Assembly: GCA_022711115.1 (NCBI GenBank)
Contig: JAKLFP010000012.1
Coordinates: 1 to 48,119, forward strand
Length of the DNA: 48,119 bases
Direction: 5' to 3'
Source of the DNA: Candidatus Omnitrophota bacterium
Lineage (GTDB): Bacteria > Omnitrophota > Omnitrophia > Omnitrophales > Aquincolibacteriaceae
The notes under the pieces were generated by a model that worked only from the letters and a program-made list of their open reading frames with translations, was not told where the DNA came from and searched no databases. Position numbers and translations under genes: made by a program. Shown piece after piece: positions 9,135 through 17,655 of the stretch. Position 1 is the stretch's first letter; each line of letters opens with the position of its first letter.

Positions 9135-9436
9135 TGTTCGTGTTCGGGATTTTCTTTCAAGGTCTTGCAATGCTTGTCAATGGCATCTGTACCATTTTCT
9201 ATTGGCTTATTTTTGCGAGGATTATTCTTTCGTGGTTTCCGGTGGATCCTTTTTCGAGTCCTATACAGCTTCTGAACCAGGTGACGGATCCGATCCTGGA
9301 ACCGCTCCGGCGGTTGCCGCTCCGGATCGGGATGCTGGATTTGTCGCCGCTCGTTGCATTTTTTATTCTTTATATCACCAATCAGGTTCTTGTCACTCTT
9401 TTATTGAGACTGGCTTACCAGTTTGCGGGGAGGTAA
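9134..9436 (+). CDS. YggT family membrane protein
   Basis: This 100-residue integral membrane protein has two hydrophobic segments, at about 5-30 and 70-92. Between them lies the family motif LSWFPVDPFSSPIQLLNQVT followed by DPILEPLRR. YggT proteins are conserved next to yggS and proC in many bacteria. Their role is unclear; links to osmotic shock, cell division and membrane organisation have been suggested. The ATG is preceded by GGAGG at 9124-9128 and overlaps the proC stop. Confidence 0.9.
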   Translation: MFVFGIFFQGLAMLVNGICTIFYWLIFARIILSWFPVDPFSSPIQLLNQVTDPILEPLRRLPLRIGMLDLSPLVAFFILYITNQVLVTLLLRLAYQFAGR

Positions 9437-9438
9437 TC

Positions 9439-10287
9439 ATGACGATGAAACGTTTTCAGAAGAAACAAAATCCTTTAATGGAACCTATCGATAAATGTCT
9501 GGCTTATTTGCGAAAAAAAAATTCCTTTCAGCCGGATATCGCTTTGATTCTTGGAACAGGACTCGGGAATCTTGCGAAACGGATCAAAGCGGAGAAGGTT
9601 TTTGCCTATGAAGAACTGCCTTTTTTTCCAAAGACAACGGTGCAATCACACGGAGGCAATCTGATCCTCGGGGAACTTGGCGGAAAAAAGATCGCGGCCA
9701 TGGAAGGACGATTTCATTTTTATGAGGGGTATTCACTGGCAGAAGTGACGTTCCCGGTTCGGGTTCTCAGGCAGATGGGTGCAAAGACGCTGGTGGTGTC
9801 AAACGCGGCGGGCGGGCTCAACCTCAGCTATAAAAAGGGCGAGATCGTTCTCCTTACGGACCATATTAATTTTATGGGCGTCAACCCGCTTGTGGGTCCG
9901 AACGCGGACAAACTTGGACCGCGGTTTCCGGATATGTGCGAACCTTACTCAAACCGACTCATTGATCTAACGGTTAAGGCTGCTAGGGAACAAAAGATTT
10001 TCGTGAAGCAGGGCGTTTATATTGGGGTAACAGGGCCTTGCCTTGAGACAAGAGCGGAGTATCGCATGATGAAAAATCTTGGTGCGGATCTTGTCGGAAT
10101 GTCCACCGTACCTGAAGTGATCGTGGGAGTGCATATGGGCATGGAAATCCTTGGTGTAAGCATTGTGACCGATACTTGTGATCCGGATCACTTGGAACCA
10201 GTCAATATTCAGGAAATTATCAAAACAGCCAATGAGGCCGGCCCAAAACTCGATAAATTGATTGGCGCGGCAATCGCGAAATTCTAA
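9439..10287 (+). CDS. Purine nucleoside phosphorylase (trimeric type)
   Basis: The enzyme cleaves purine nucleosides with phosphate to free base and ribose-1-phosphate. The 282-residue product shows ILGTGLGNLA, the phosphate/sugar residues in VQSHGGNL and EGRFHFYEGY, and LVVSNAAGGL. It also has the purine-binding segment GPCLETRAEY (E203) and GMSTVPEVIV. The residue equivalent to Asn243 of human PNP is Asp245 here (VTDTCDPDH), so base preference may differ from a strict inosine/guanosine enzyme. ATG 9439 follows the Shine-Dalgarno GGGGAGG at 9427-9433. The open frame further upstream overlaps yggT and is not used. Confidence 0.9.
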   Translation: MTMKRFQKKQNPLMEPIDKCLAYLRKKNSFQPDIALILGTGLGNLAKRIKAEKVFAYEELPFFPKTTVQSHGGNLILGELGGKKIAAMEGRFHFYEGYSLAEVTFPVRVLRQMGAKTLVVSNAAGGLNLSYKKGEIVLLTDHINFMGVNPLVGPNADKLGPRFPDMCEPYSNRLIDLTVKAAREQKIFVKQGVYIGVTGPCLETRAEYRMMKNLGADLVGMSTVPEVIVGVHMGMEILGVSIVTDTCDPDHLEPVNIQEIIKTANEAGPKLDKLIGAAIAKF

Positions 10288-10288
10288 G

Positions 10289-10326
10289 GCACCTAAAGTA
10301 CAACACACCATGGTAAAACCCTTTTG
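10289..10326 (+). repeat. Short interspersed repeat, copy A
   Basis: This intergenic element directly after the PNP gene shares the ordered blocks GCACCT, AGTACAACA, AAAACCC and TTTTG with a second copy at 13214-13248. The two copies differ by small indels. Function is unknown. Confidence 0.55.
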
Positions 10327-10359
10327 TTAAGTGTGATGTGTTGGTGATGGTAGGAGTGA

Positions 10360-13221
10360 ATGATGACACAGGAAAAAGAAAAAAATTATAAAGAGACGCT
10401 GAACCTGCCCCAGACGGCGTTTTCCATGAAGGCGAATCTGGCTCAGCGAGAGCCGGAGATGTTGAAGTTGTGGCAGCAGGAGGGCGTGTATCAGGAAATT
10501 CGAAAGAAGTCTGCCGGGAAACCGAAATATATTCTTCATGACGGTCCTCCGTATGCGAACGGCCACATCCATATCGGCCATGCGTTGAATAAAGTCCTCA
10601 AGGACCTCATCGTGAAATATCAGGCCATGCGCGGTCATGATGCGCTTTATGTGCCTGGTTGGGATTGTCACGGGCTTCCGATTGAGCACCAGTGTTTGAA
10701 AGAGATGGGGAAGCGCAAGGAAGAAGTGGATCGTGTCGAGTTTCGAAAGCAAGCCCGCAAATATGCGGAGAAATTCATCGGGATCCAGCGCGAAGAATTC
10801 AAAAGGCTCGGAATTTTCGGTGAATGGGAAAATCCTTACTTTACGATGAATTATGAATACCAGACATCCATCGCAGCATCATTCCTCAAGCTTTATGAAG
10901 ACGGTTATATCGAACAACGTTTAAAACCCGTTCCCTGGTGCTTTGACTGTGAGACGGCGCTTGCCGATGCCGAGCTTGAATATGAGGACAAAGTTTCAAA
11001 GTCCGTCTACGTAAAGTTTAAAGTCGTTAAGCATTCTCTTCGCGCAAAGATCAGCCCGACGGAATTTGCCAAGTTGGGAGAGCGACCGGTTTATTTTCTT
11101 GTCTGGACGACGACCCCTTGGACTTTACCCGCCAACGTAGGTGCTGCCGTCCATCCCGAATTGCCCTATTCGTTTTTGGATCTTGAAGATGAAATTTGGA
11201 TTATGGCGGATGCCCGGATATCGTTCGTCCATTCCTTAAAGCTTAAAAATCCGATGGCAGAAAGTCTTTTGAATCTAAAAGGAAAGCAGCTTGAGGGGAT
11301 TGAATACGAACATCCGTTCATCGCACGTCAAGGCCGCACCATTCTAGCGGATTATGTTTCAGCGGAAGACGGTACAGGTATCGTCCATATCGCGCCGGGG
11401 CATGGCGAAGAGGATTATAAGTTCGGACATTTGGATAACGCACTACCGATCCTTTCGCCGGTAGATGCCAGGGGGAAATTTACCGAAGAATTCCCTTTTT
11501 GCAAGGGAGAACATGTTTTTAAGGCAAATCCCAAGATTACGGAACTTCTGAAAGAAAAAAAACTTCTTCTTCATGAGGCGGATCATGCGCATTCCTACCC
11601 GCACTGCTGGCGTTGCAAGAAACCGATTATTTTTCGTGCCACCACGCAATGGTTCATGAAGATCGATCACAAAGATCTTCGACAGCGTATGCTGAAGGCC
11701 ATCAACGACAGCATTCAGTTTATTCCGGATTGGGGTAAAAACCGTATTGGCGCCATGGTGGAAACCCGGCCGGAATGGTGTCTTTCCCGTCAACGTTATT
11801 GGGGTGTGCCGATTCCGATTATTCGATGCAAACATTGTACCCATGTTCATTTTGTAAAAGAATCCAAGACTAAAATTCTTGAATGGTTCAAAAAAGAGGG
11901 TGCGGATGCTTGGTTTGTGTATCCGGCAGAGCATTTTTTGCCCTCAGGAATGAAATGTCCGAAATGTCAAAAAAGCGAATTCGAAAAAGAAACCGATATT
12001 ATCGATGTTTGGTTTGATTCGGGAGTGAGTCATCAGGCCGTGCTTCGGCAGCATTCGGGACTGCAATATCCGGCGAGTCTCTATCTCGAAGGGTCGGACC
12101 AGCATCGCGGGTGGTTTCAAAGCGCGTTGACGACAGCCGTCGCGCTGGAGGGACAAAGCTCATTCAAAAGTGTTTTGACACATGGGTTTGTAATGGATGG
12201 GCAGGGGAAGAAAATGTCCAAATCCGCGGGAAATGTGGTGACGCCTCAGGATGTGATGAAAGAGTTTGGCGCGGATGTGCTGCGGCTCTGGGTGACATCC
12301 TGCGATTACCAATTTGATGTTCGTTTGTCGAACGAAATTCTCAAACAGTTGGTGGATACCTATCGAAAGATTCGCAATACTTTCCGTTATCTGCTTTCAA
12401 ATTTATATGATTTTGATAGCACAAAACATTCGATTTCGTATGAAAAAATGGATCCCCTTGATCGATGGGCCATGGTCAAGACGGATAAGCTGGTAAGGAC
12501 CGTAACCGATCTTTACGATCGCTTTGAGTTCCATCAAATCTATCGCGAAGTTTACAACTTCTGCGTTGTGGATTTGAGCGCTTATTATCTGGATGCCTTG
12601 AAGGATACGCTTTATACGGCAGCTCCGGATTCCTGGTTGCGGCGTTCGGCCCAGACCGCGTTGCTATACATTTTGTCGCGTTTGGTGAAGATGGTGGCGC
12701 CGATTATGCCTTTTACCGCGGAGGAGGTGTGGCGGTCCTATGTGATGGAGGCAGGCGTTCCGTCGGTGCATGCGAGCGCCTGGCCGGCTGCATGTGACGG
12801 AAAAGAAGACAGTGAATTTCAATCCTGGGAGCACATCCGTGAGATCCGCGATGCAATCACGCCATTTCTTGAAAAGCAGCGCGAGAACAAATTGATCGGT
12901 GCCGGACTTGAAGCCAAGGTGATCTTCACTGCAGAAGATCCGAAATCGGTCGAAATATTACATAGATATGAAAAAGAACTTACTCGCGTTTTTGTCGTGT
13001 CCCAAGTTGTCTTGGAGACGAAGGTTTTGGAAGGTATGGAGACCGCAGAAAGTTTTTCCGCGGTGTTCCAGACAAAATTGAAATGGAATATTCTCATTGC
13101 CAGGGCGGATGGAAAAAAATGCATTCGCTGTTGGAATTATTCTTCATTTGTAGGCCGCGATTCTGAGCATGGGGACTTATGTCCCAAATGCATTGACGCG
13201 ATTCGTGGAGCACGCACCTAG
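10360..13221 (+). CDS. ileS: Isoleucyl-tRNA synthetase
   Basis: IleRS charges tRNA-Ile and edits mischarged valine. The 953-residue protein has the HIGH motif in PYANGHIHIGHALNK and the editing (CP1) region with WTTTPWTLPANVG and GTGIVHIAPGHGEEDY. It also has the KMSKS loop KKMSKSAGNVV and a C-terminal four-cysteine zinc motif (CIRCWN and CPKC). This is the bacterial short-form architecture. The start is ATGATG at 10360. The second ATG (10363) has the better spacing from the TAGGAG ribosome site at 10351-10356, so the product may begin MTQEKEK. Confidence 0.97.
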   Translation: MMTQEKEKNYKETLNLPQTAFSMKANLAQREPEMLKLWQQEGVYQEIRKKSAGKPKYILHDGPPYANGHIHIGHALNKVLKDLIVKYQAMRGHDALYVPGWDCHGLPIEHQCLKEMGKRKEEVDRVEFRKQARKYAEKFIGIQREEFKRLGIFGEWENPYFTMNYEYQTSIAASFLKLYEDGYIEQRLKPVPWCFDCETALADAELEYEDKVSKSVYVKFKVVKHSLRAKISPTEFAKLGERPVYFLVWTTTPWTLPANVGAAVHPELPYSFLDLEDEIWIMADARISFVHSLKLKNPMAESLLNLKGKQLEGIEYEHPFIARQGRTILADYVSAEDGTGIVHIAPGHGEEDYKFGHLDNALPILSPVDARGKFTEEFPFCKGEHVFKANPKITELLKEKKLLLHEADHAHSYPHCWRCKKPIIFRATTQWFMKIDHKDLRQRMLKAINDSIQFIPDWGKNRIGAMVETRPEWCLSRQRYWGVPIPIIRCKHCTHVHFVKESKTKILEWFKKEGADAWFVYPAEHFLPSGMKCPKCQKSEFEKETDIIDVWFDSGVSHQAVLRQHSGLQYPASLYLEGSDQHRGWFQSALTTAVALEGQSSFKSVLTHGFVMDGQGKKMSKSAGNVVTPQDVMKEFGADVLRLWVTSCDYQFDVRLSNEILKQLVDTYRKIRNTFRYLLSNLYDFDSTKHSISYEKMDPLDRWAMVKTDKLVRTVTDLYDRFEFHQIYREVYNFCVVDLSAYYLDALKDTLYTAAPDSWLRRSAQTALLYILSRLVKMVAPIMPFTAEEVWRSYVMEAGVPSVHASAWPAACDGKEDSEFQSWEHIREIRDAITPFLEKQRENKLIGAGLEAKVIFTAEDPKSVEILHRYEKELTRVFVVSQVVLETKVLEGMETAESFSAVFQTKLKWNILIARADGKKCIRCWNYSSFVGRDSEHGDLCPKCIDAIRGART

Positions 13222-13248
13222 TACAACAAAGGGGAAAACCCTATTTTG
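13214..13248 (+). repeat. Short interspersed repeat, copy B
   Basis: This is the second copy of the element at 10289-10326, with blocks GCACCT, AGTACAACA, AAAACCC and TTTTG in the same order. It overlaps the last codons and stop of ileS, so part of the repeat is coding. It sits just ahead of the sensor kinase start at 13257. Confidence 0.55.
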
Positions 13249-13256
13249 AAAAAGTT

Positions 13257-14801
13257 ATGCTTTTTCATGTAAAAACTCCAAGAGCCGTTCTTAAGAAATC
13301 CTTGATCGGTCTCATCCTTTTCTTTCTGGGCGGCCTTGCGGCTTATCTGTTTCCTTTTTGCCTGCCTCGAAATGTTGAACAGCAGTGGGGGCATCATCCC
13401 TTGCTTCCTATTTTTATCATGACCGTCATTTTTTTGGCGGCCTATAAGCCCATTGAAAAGTTTGTGAAGTGGTTTCTTGAAAAGTATCTTTTTCATAAGA
13501 AAAGCTTGGCGCAAATGACTCTCATGAGCTTGGCCGAGGATCTCGCCGTAAATTTGGATCTTCAGGAATTAGCCAATCTTGTAGTAAACACGTTTGGAGA
13601 AGTCCTGCACCTCAAAACGGTGGCGTTATTAGTCCCGGATCCACTTGCGAATAATTTTGAAGTAGCTTCGGCTTACGGCTGGCAGATTTCGGCGTCCAAG
13701 CGTCTAAGGCTTGCTGTGGATTCTCCGCTTGTGAAGCTTGTCCATCAGGCCGGACCGCATGTGCTTGTGCGAGGGTTGCTTCTTCAGAGCCTTTCTTGGC
13801 AAGAAGCGAATACCCTCTCTCGTGATTTTGATTCATTACAAGCCGGATGGATCATTCCTCTTTTCGTCAAAGGGGAGCTTGTGGGCTTGATTGCGTTTGG
13901 ATCTCTTTACCCGGATGTCGTGTTCGATCAAGGGGATTTTCATTTTTTTCGCGAATTTGCTGCGTCAATCGCCAAATGCATTCATAATGCCTTGATCGTC
14001 AAGAGATTGAAGCGGTTGAATTTTGATTTGCAGGATTCTCAATCGCAATGGATCCAGAAGACGAAATTAAATGCGATAGAAAAATTGGCCGCGGGTATAG
14101 CACATGAAATTCATAACCCTTTGGCGATCATTTCAGGTAAGGCGCAGGTCCTTTTGATGCAAAAGGGGCCCAAACAACTTGAACCGAACGTTCAGGATGC
14201 CTTGAACGCCATAGTGAAGCAAACAAGACGAGCTGCCGATATTACAAGGAAACTTCTTATGTATTCTCAGGGCTCTCATGGGCCTCAGGAATGGATTTCC
14301 TTGGAAAAGATCCTTGATGAGACGCTGGCCTTGGTCTCCTATCAGGCGTCTCTGGACCAGATTGAGATCACGAGGAACTTGGATCCTGAAGTGCCTCAGT
14401 TTTACGCGAATATCCAAGAAGTGCGTGAGGTTTTTCTGAACTTGCTTCTCAATGCGGTTGAGGCGGTCGGATCTTCAGGAAAGATCGTGATGGAGATCAA
14501 ATATCGTCGCGACGAGGAGCTGATCGAAATTATTTGTTCAGATTCGGGGCGAGGGATCGCGCCGGAGCATATAGACAAGGTATTTAACCCGTTTTTTACC
14601 ACGCGGCACGAAGCTGTCGGGCTGGGACTTTTTGTAACCAAACAAATTGTGCACCGTAATGGCGGTTCGATTCGCGTTGAAAGCCATGCCGGCGAAGGGA
14701 GCATGTTCATTATCCAACTGCCTTGTTCAAAAGAATGTGTGCGAAAGGATGACTCAAAAAAAGAGGACTCATCCTCCATGATCGCAGAAGCAAAGGAATA
14801 A
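13257..14801 (+). CDS. GAF-domain sensor histidine kinase
   Basis: The 514-residue membrane protein has two N-terminal helices (about 14-34 and 49-66). A GAF-like sensor domain follows (about 95-245), then a short coiled segment and a HisKA domain whose phospho-acceptor is H283 (GIAHEIHNPL). A HATPase domain completes it, with N-box NLLLNAVEAV, G1 box DSGRGIAPEH and G2 box GLGLFVTKQIV. The short hydrophobic pair leaves little periplasmic sequence, so the signal is probably cytoplasmic or membrane-borne. It lies 55 bases before a lone receiver gene and then an HD-GYP gene, suggesting one phosphorelay. The ligand is unknown. Confidence 0.92.
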   Translation: MLFHVKTPRAVLKKSLIGLILFFLGGLAAYLFPFCLPRNVEQQWGHHPLLPIFIMTVIFLAAYKPIEKFVKWFLEKYLFHKKSLAQMTLMSLAEDLAVNLDLQELANLVVNTFGEVLHLKTVALLVPDPLANNFEVASAYGWQISASKRLRLAVDSPLVKLVHQAGPHVLVRGLLLQSLSWQEANTLSRDFDSLQAGWIIPLFVKGELVGLIAFGSLYPDVVFDQGDFHFFREFAASIAKCIHNALIVKRLKRLNFDLQDSQSQWIQKTKLNAIEKLAAGIAHEIHNPLAIISGKAQVLLMQKGPKQLEPNVQDALNAIVKQTRRAADITRKLLMYSQGSHGPQEWISLEKILDETLALVSYQASLDQIEITRNLDPEVPQFYANIQEVREVFLNLLLNAVEAVGSSGKIVMEIKYRRDEELIEIICSDSGRGIAPEHIDKVFNPFFTTRHEAVGLGLFVTKQIVHRNGGSIRVESHAGEGSMFIIQLPCSKECVRKDDSKKEDSSSMIAEAKE

Positions 14802-14856
14802 ACGGTTCTGAAGCAATCATAAACATTGAATCGAAATCAAGCCGGAGGAAACAGTT

Positions 14857-15255
14857 ATGATGAGAAAATTATTAGTAGTTGATGATGAAATCGAAATATG
14901 CGAATTTTTGAAGTCTTTTTTTGAAGATCGTGATTTTAAGGTGGTGACTGCAAGCAGCGGAGAGAAAGCGCTGGATCAGGTAGCTCAATTCCAGCCGGAT
15001 GTCGTGCTGTTGGATATCCAGATGCCGGGTATGGATGGTTTGCAGGCCTTGAAAAAAATCAAAGAAAGTAATGCCCGGACAAAAGTAATTATGGTGACTG
15101 CCGTTGAAACGCAGGAAAAAATCGAGGAGGCGATGCGGCTTGGCGCTGATAATTACATCACGAAGCCGTTGAGTCTGGAATATCTTGAAAAAGATGTCCA
15201 GGACAAGATCGAGCTTTTATCCCAGGGAATGCAGCAAAACAGTTCTCCCCGATAG
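14857..15255 (+). CDS. Single-domain response regulator
   Basis: The 132-residue protein is a stand-alone receiver with acidic pocket D9, D10 and phospho-acceptor D53 (VVLLDIQMPGMDG). The switch threonine is in MVTA and the conserved lysine in TKPLS. There is no output domain, only a short polar tail, so it must act by protein contact or as a phosphate relay. The ribosome site GGAGGAA lies about ten bases before the ATGATG start. It sits between the kinase and the HD-GYP gene and is probably their partner. Confidence 0.92.
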   Translation: MMRKLLVVDDEIEICEFLKSFFEDRDFKVVTASSGEKALDQVAQFQPDVVLLDIQMPGMDGLQALKKIKESNARTKVIMVTAVETQEKIEEAMRLGADNYITKPLSLEYLEKDVQDKIELLSQGMQQNSSPR

Positions 15256-15293
15256 AATAACCGATTGGAAAGGGATTTCTTACCAAGAGTCTT

Positions 15294-16574
15294 ATGCCCA
15301 CACCGCAACGACTTGAGTCTTTGAATCGTGGCAAGTTTGATTATCAAGAAGTTCTTCGGGACGTGGCCCGAAGCATGGTTCGGCTCAAGAGGCCCGATCG
15401 TCTGCTTAAACTCATCACCCGTTTTATCGATCGACAGTTTGGCCTGACGCATACATCCTTGCTGGTTTTTGATACCAAAAGAAACCGCTATGTTTTCGTC
15501 AATTCCAAAGGTGCGAGGCGCTTTCCGGTTGGATTGATCAAGATGGACGTGAATCATCCTCTCATCCAATGGTTTTCTGATTCCAGGAAAAAGCAGTCAA
15601 TGCCCAAAGACTTTCTTTTTCTCTCGGATGTCAAAAAAATGCTTTCTCGTGCGGAATTCCGGATGGCATCCGATTCACGGGGGGATCAATTGACGGGTAT
15701 CCAGAAGGCAATGAAGAACCTGAATGCCGAATTGATCATTCCGGGTTATTTCAAAGACACGTTGGTGGGAGTGCTCATTTTGGGAAAGCGTGTGAATGGA
15801 CGCTGTTTTACCAAACAAGAGGTCATATTTTTTCAAACCCTTGCGCATGATTGCTCCATGGCTGTCAAAACTGCGGAATACAACCAAAATCTTGTCGAAC
15901 AGAACCGTGAACTGGAAAGACGTCTTGAAGAAATCGAAGGGCTGCGTCGCAAGGAGCAGAGGACTTATTACGAGATCATGCGATCCCTGGCCGAAGAAGT
16001 TCATGCGAAAGAGCCCTGTATTTTCGGGCATGTTTCAGAAGTCGAAAAACTCGGGTTGATGACAGCCCGGGAAATGGGGATCGATCTTTCGGGGCGCACC
16101 AAAGACATCCTTTCCGCAGCTTTGATTCTTCATGATGTCGGAAAAATCGGGATCCCGGACAATATTCTTTTTAAACCGGGGCAATTGACCATGGAAGAAT
16201 GGAACATTATGAAAAGCCATGTCGAAAAGGGTGCCCGGATTCTGGAACCGCTTACGGACTTTAAGCGAGTGCGCGAGATTATCATGGCGCACCATGAACG
16301 TTTTGATGGAACAGGCTATCCCCGGGGTCTCAAGGGGGAAGAGATCCCTATTGAGGCTAGGATCATCTGTGTTGTGGACAGTTTTCATGCCATTGTTTCG
16401 ACACGTTGCTACAGGGACGGCCGTTCTATCGAATCAGCCGTTCAAGAAATCCGCAACTGTTCCGGGACTCAGTTTGATGCGGTCGTGGTGGATGCCTTTT
16501 TGCGCGCTTTAAGGAAAGGACTTCATAAAAAGGGTGCTGTTCCGGATGTCCTTGGGGATTATGCCGGCAGGTAA
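15294..16574 (+). CDS. GAF/HD-GYP domain protein
   Basis: The 426-residue cytoplasmic protein has an N-terminal GAF-like domain (about 40-200), a coiled-coil linker (about 205-230) and a C-terminal HD-GYP domain. The HD pair is H280-D281 in LHDVGKIG, followed by IPDNILFKPGQLT. The GYP signature HHERFDGTGYP is at 333-343. HD-GYP enzymes hydrolyse cyclic di-GMP or related dinucleotides. All expected metal-ligand motifs are visible, so activity is plausible. Unlike many relatives it has no receiver domain, so input may come through the GAF domain or the adjacent lone receiver. Confidence 0.9.
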   Translation: MPTPQRLESLNRGKFDYQEVLRDVARSMVRLKRPDRLLKLITRFIDRQFGLTHTSLLVFDTKRNRYVFVNSKGARRFPVGLIKMDVNHPLIQWFSDSRKKQSMPKDFLFLSDVKKMLSRAEFRMASDSRGDQLTGIQKAMKNLNAELIIPGYFKDTLVGVLILGKRVNGRCFTKQEVIFFQTLAHDCSMAVKTAEYNQNLVEQNRELERRLEEIEGLRRKEQRTYYEIMRSLAEEVHAKEPCIFGHVSEVEKLGLMTAREMGIDLSGRTKDILSAALILHDVGKIGIPDNILFKPGQLTMEEWNIMKSHVEKGARILEPLTDFKRVREIIMAHHERFDGTGYPRGLKGEEIPIEARIICVVDSFHAIVSTRCYRDGRSIESAVQEIRNCSGTQFDAVVVDAFLRALRKGLHKKGAVPDVLGDYAGR

Positions 16575-16602
16575 GCTACAGACAGGCGGGTGCAGTTAGC
16601 GC

Positions 16603-16632
16603 TTGCTTCCTCTGGCAGGCATCAGTATAATG
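16603..16632 (+). promoter_or_regulatory. Promoter of the dksA-like/lspA/lgt/rluD unit
   Basis: TTGCTT (16603-16608), an 18-base spacer and a perfect TATAAT (16627-16632) precede the DksA-like gene. A start near 16639 leaves too little room to use the ATG at 16646, so ATG 16667 is favoured. Confidence 0.7.
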
Positions 16633-16666
16633 TCGCCTCAAATTCATGGAAAGCAGGTTTAAATTT

Positions 16667-17155
16667 ATGCCAAAAGCAACGAAAAAAGCAAAAAAAACAT
16701 CCAAGAAGCTTTTTAAAAAGCAGGCAAAAAAATCCGTAAAAAAGTTTGTAAAAGCATCCAAGACGAAAAGACTTTCAAAAAAAGAACTGGATATCTATAA
16801 AAAACTTCTTATGGAACTTCGAAAAAAAATCTCCGGGGATCTCCGGCAAATCGAAGGAGATACCTTGAATACCAACCAGCGTGATTCTTCCGGTGATCTC
16901 TCAGGATATAGTTTCCATATGGCAGATATGGCGAGTGATAATTACGATCGTGAGTTGAACATCGGGCTTGCTTCCAATGAACAGCAGATATTGAATGACA
17001 TCGATGTTGCCTTGAAAAGGATCGAAGAAGGAACTTACGGTTTTTGCGAAATCACCGGAGAGGCAATTCCTAAAAAACGTCTTCTTGCCATGCCCTACAC
17101 GCGTCTTTCCAAAAAGGCGCAAGAAGATGAGGAGAAAACAAAACGTCATCCGTGA
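16667..17155 (+). CDS. DksA/TraR-family protein with degenerate zinc finger
   Basis: The 162-residue protein has a strongly lysine/alanine-rich N-terminus (about residues 1-40). A helical coiled-coil region with LDIYKKLLMELRKK follows, then a C-terminal TraR/DksA-type motif YGFCEITGEAIPKKRL and LAMPYTR. Only the first of the usual four zinc cysteines remains, so zinc binding is unlikely. Family members bind RNA polymerase through the secondary channel and modulate rRNA and stress promoters. ATG 16667 is chosen over 16646 on promoter position and the AGCAGG ribosome site. Coupled to lspA by GTGA. Confidence 0.8.
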   Translation: MPKATKKAKKTSKKLFKKQAKKSVKKFVKASKTKRLSKKELDIYKKLLMELRKKISGDLRQIEGDTLNTNQRDSSGDLSGYSFHMADMASDNYDRELNIGLASNEQQILNDIDVALKRIEEGTYGFCEITGEAIPKKRLLAMPYTRLSKKAQEDEEKTKRHP

Positions 17156-17655
17156 TTTTTTTCTATGGTCTCGTAGGGTTTGTAGTTCTCACTGATCAAT
17201 TCTCCAAATTCCTGGCACTACGTTATCTTTCGTTACAAACATCCATATCTGTTATCCCGCAGGTTTTAGATCTTACTTTGCTGATGAACCCCGGGGTGGC
17301 ATTCGGACTTTTCAGCGGCTATACGCCAATCCTTTTCGGGGTCATCACAATCAGCCTGGCTTTTTTATTTTTGTTTGTTAATCGTTCCCACCATGATTCA
17401 AGCCTGCTCGCTCGATGGGGCCTGAGCCTGATCTTGGGGGGTGCGATCGGAAACTGGATCGACAGGCTGCGGTTTGATGCCGTCATTGATTTTATCGATT
17501 TTAGGATCTGGCCGGTTTTCAATCTTGCGGATTCCGCCATTTCAATCGGCGTTTGTCTTTACATCCTATCCATGCTGAAGCCTGAGAGAACGAATATTCC
17601 ACACTCAGACGAGCATTCCGAGAACATTTGTTTTCCGACTGAAAAGGAAAAATGA
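17152..17655 (+). CDS. lspA: Lipoprotein signal peptidase
   Basis: LspA removes the signal peptide from diacylated prolipoproteins in the inner membrane. The 167-residue product has four hydrophobic segments. The two catalytic-aspartate motifs are present: GNWIDRLRF near residue 102 and FNLADSAISIG near 123. The NPGVAFGLF motif is also present. The start is GTG at 17152, overlapping the DksA-like stop by GTGA. A polar C-terminal tail of about 25 residues is longer than usual. It is coupled to lgt, which performs the preceding step of lipoprotein maturation. Confidence 0.95.
   Translation: MIFFYGLVGFVVLTDQFSKFLALRYLSLQTSISVIPQVLDLTLLMNPGVAFGLFSGYTPILFGVITISLAFLFLFVNRSHHDSSLLARWGLSLILGGAIGNWIDRLRFDAVIDFIDFRIWPVFNLADSAISIGVCLYILSMLKPERTNIPHSDEHSENICFPTEKEK

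Noticed and set aside
16646-16666. Earlier ATG for the DksA-like gene
   Set aside because: It lies about seven bases from the predicted transcript start and has no Shine-Dalgarno site; ATG 16667 has AGCAGG at good spacing.
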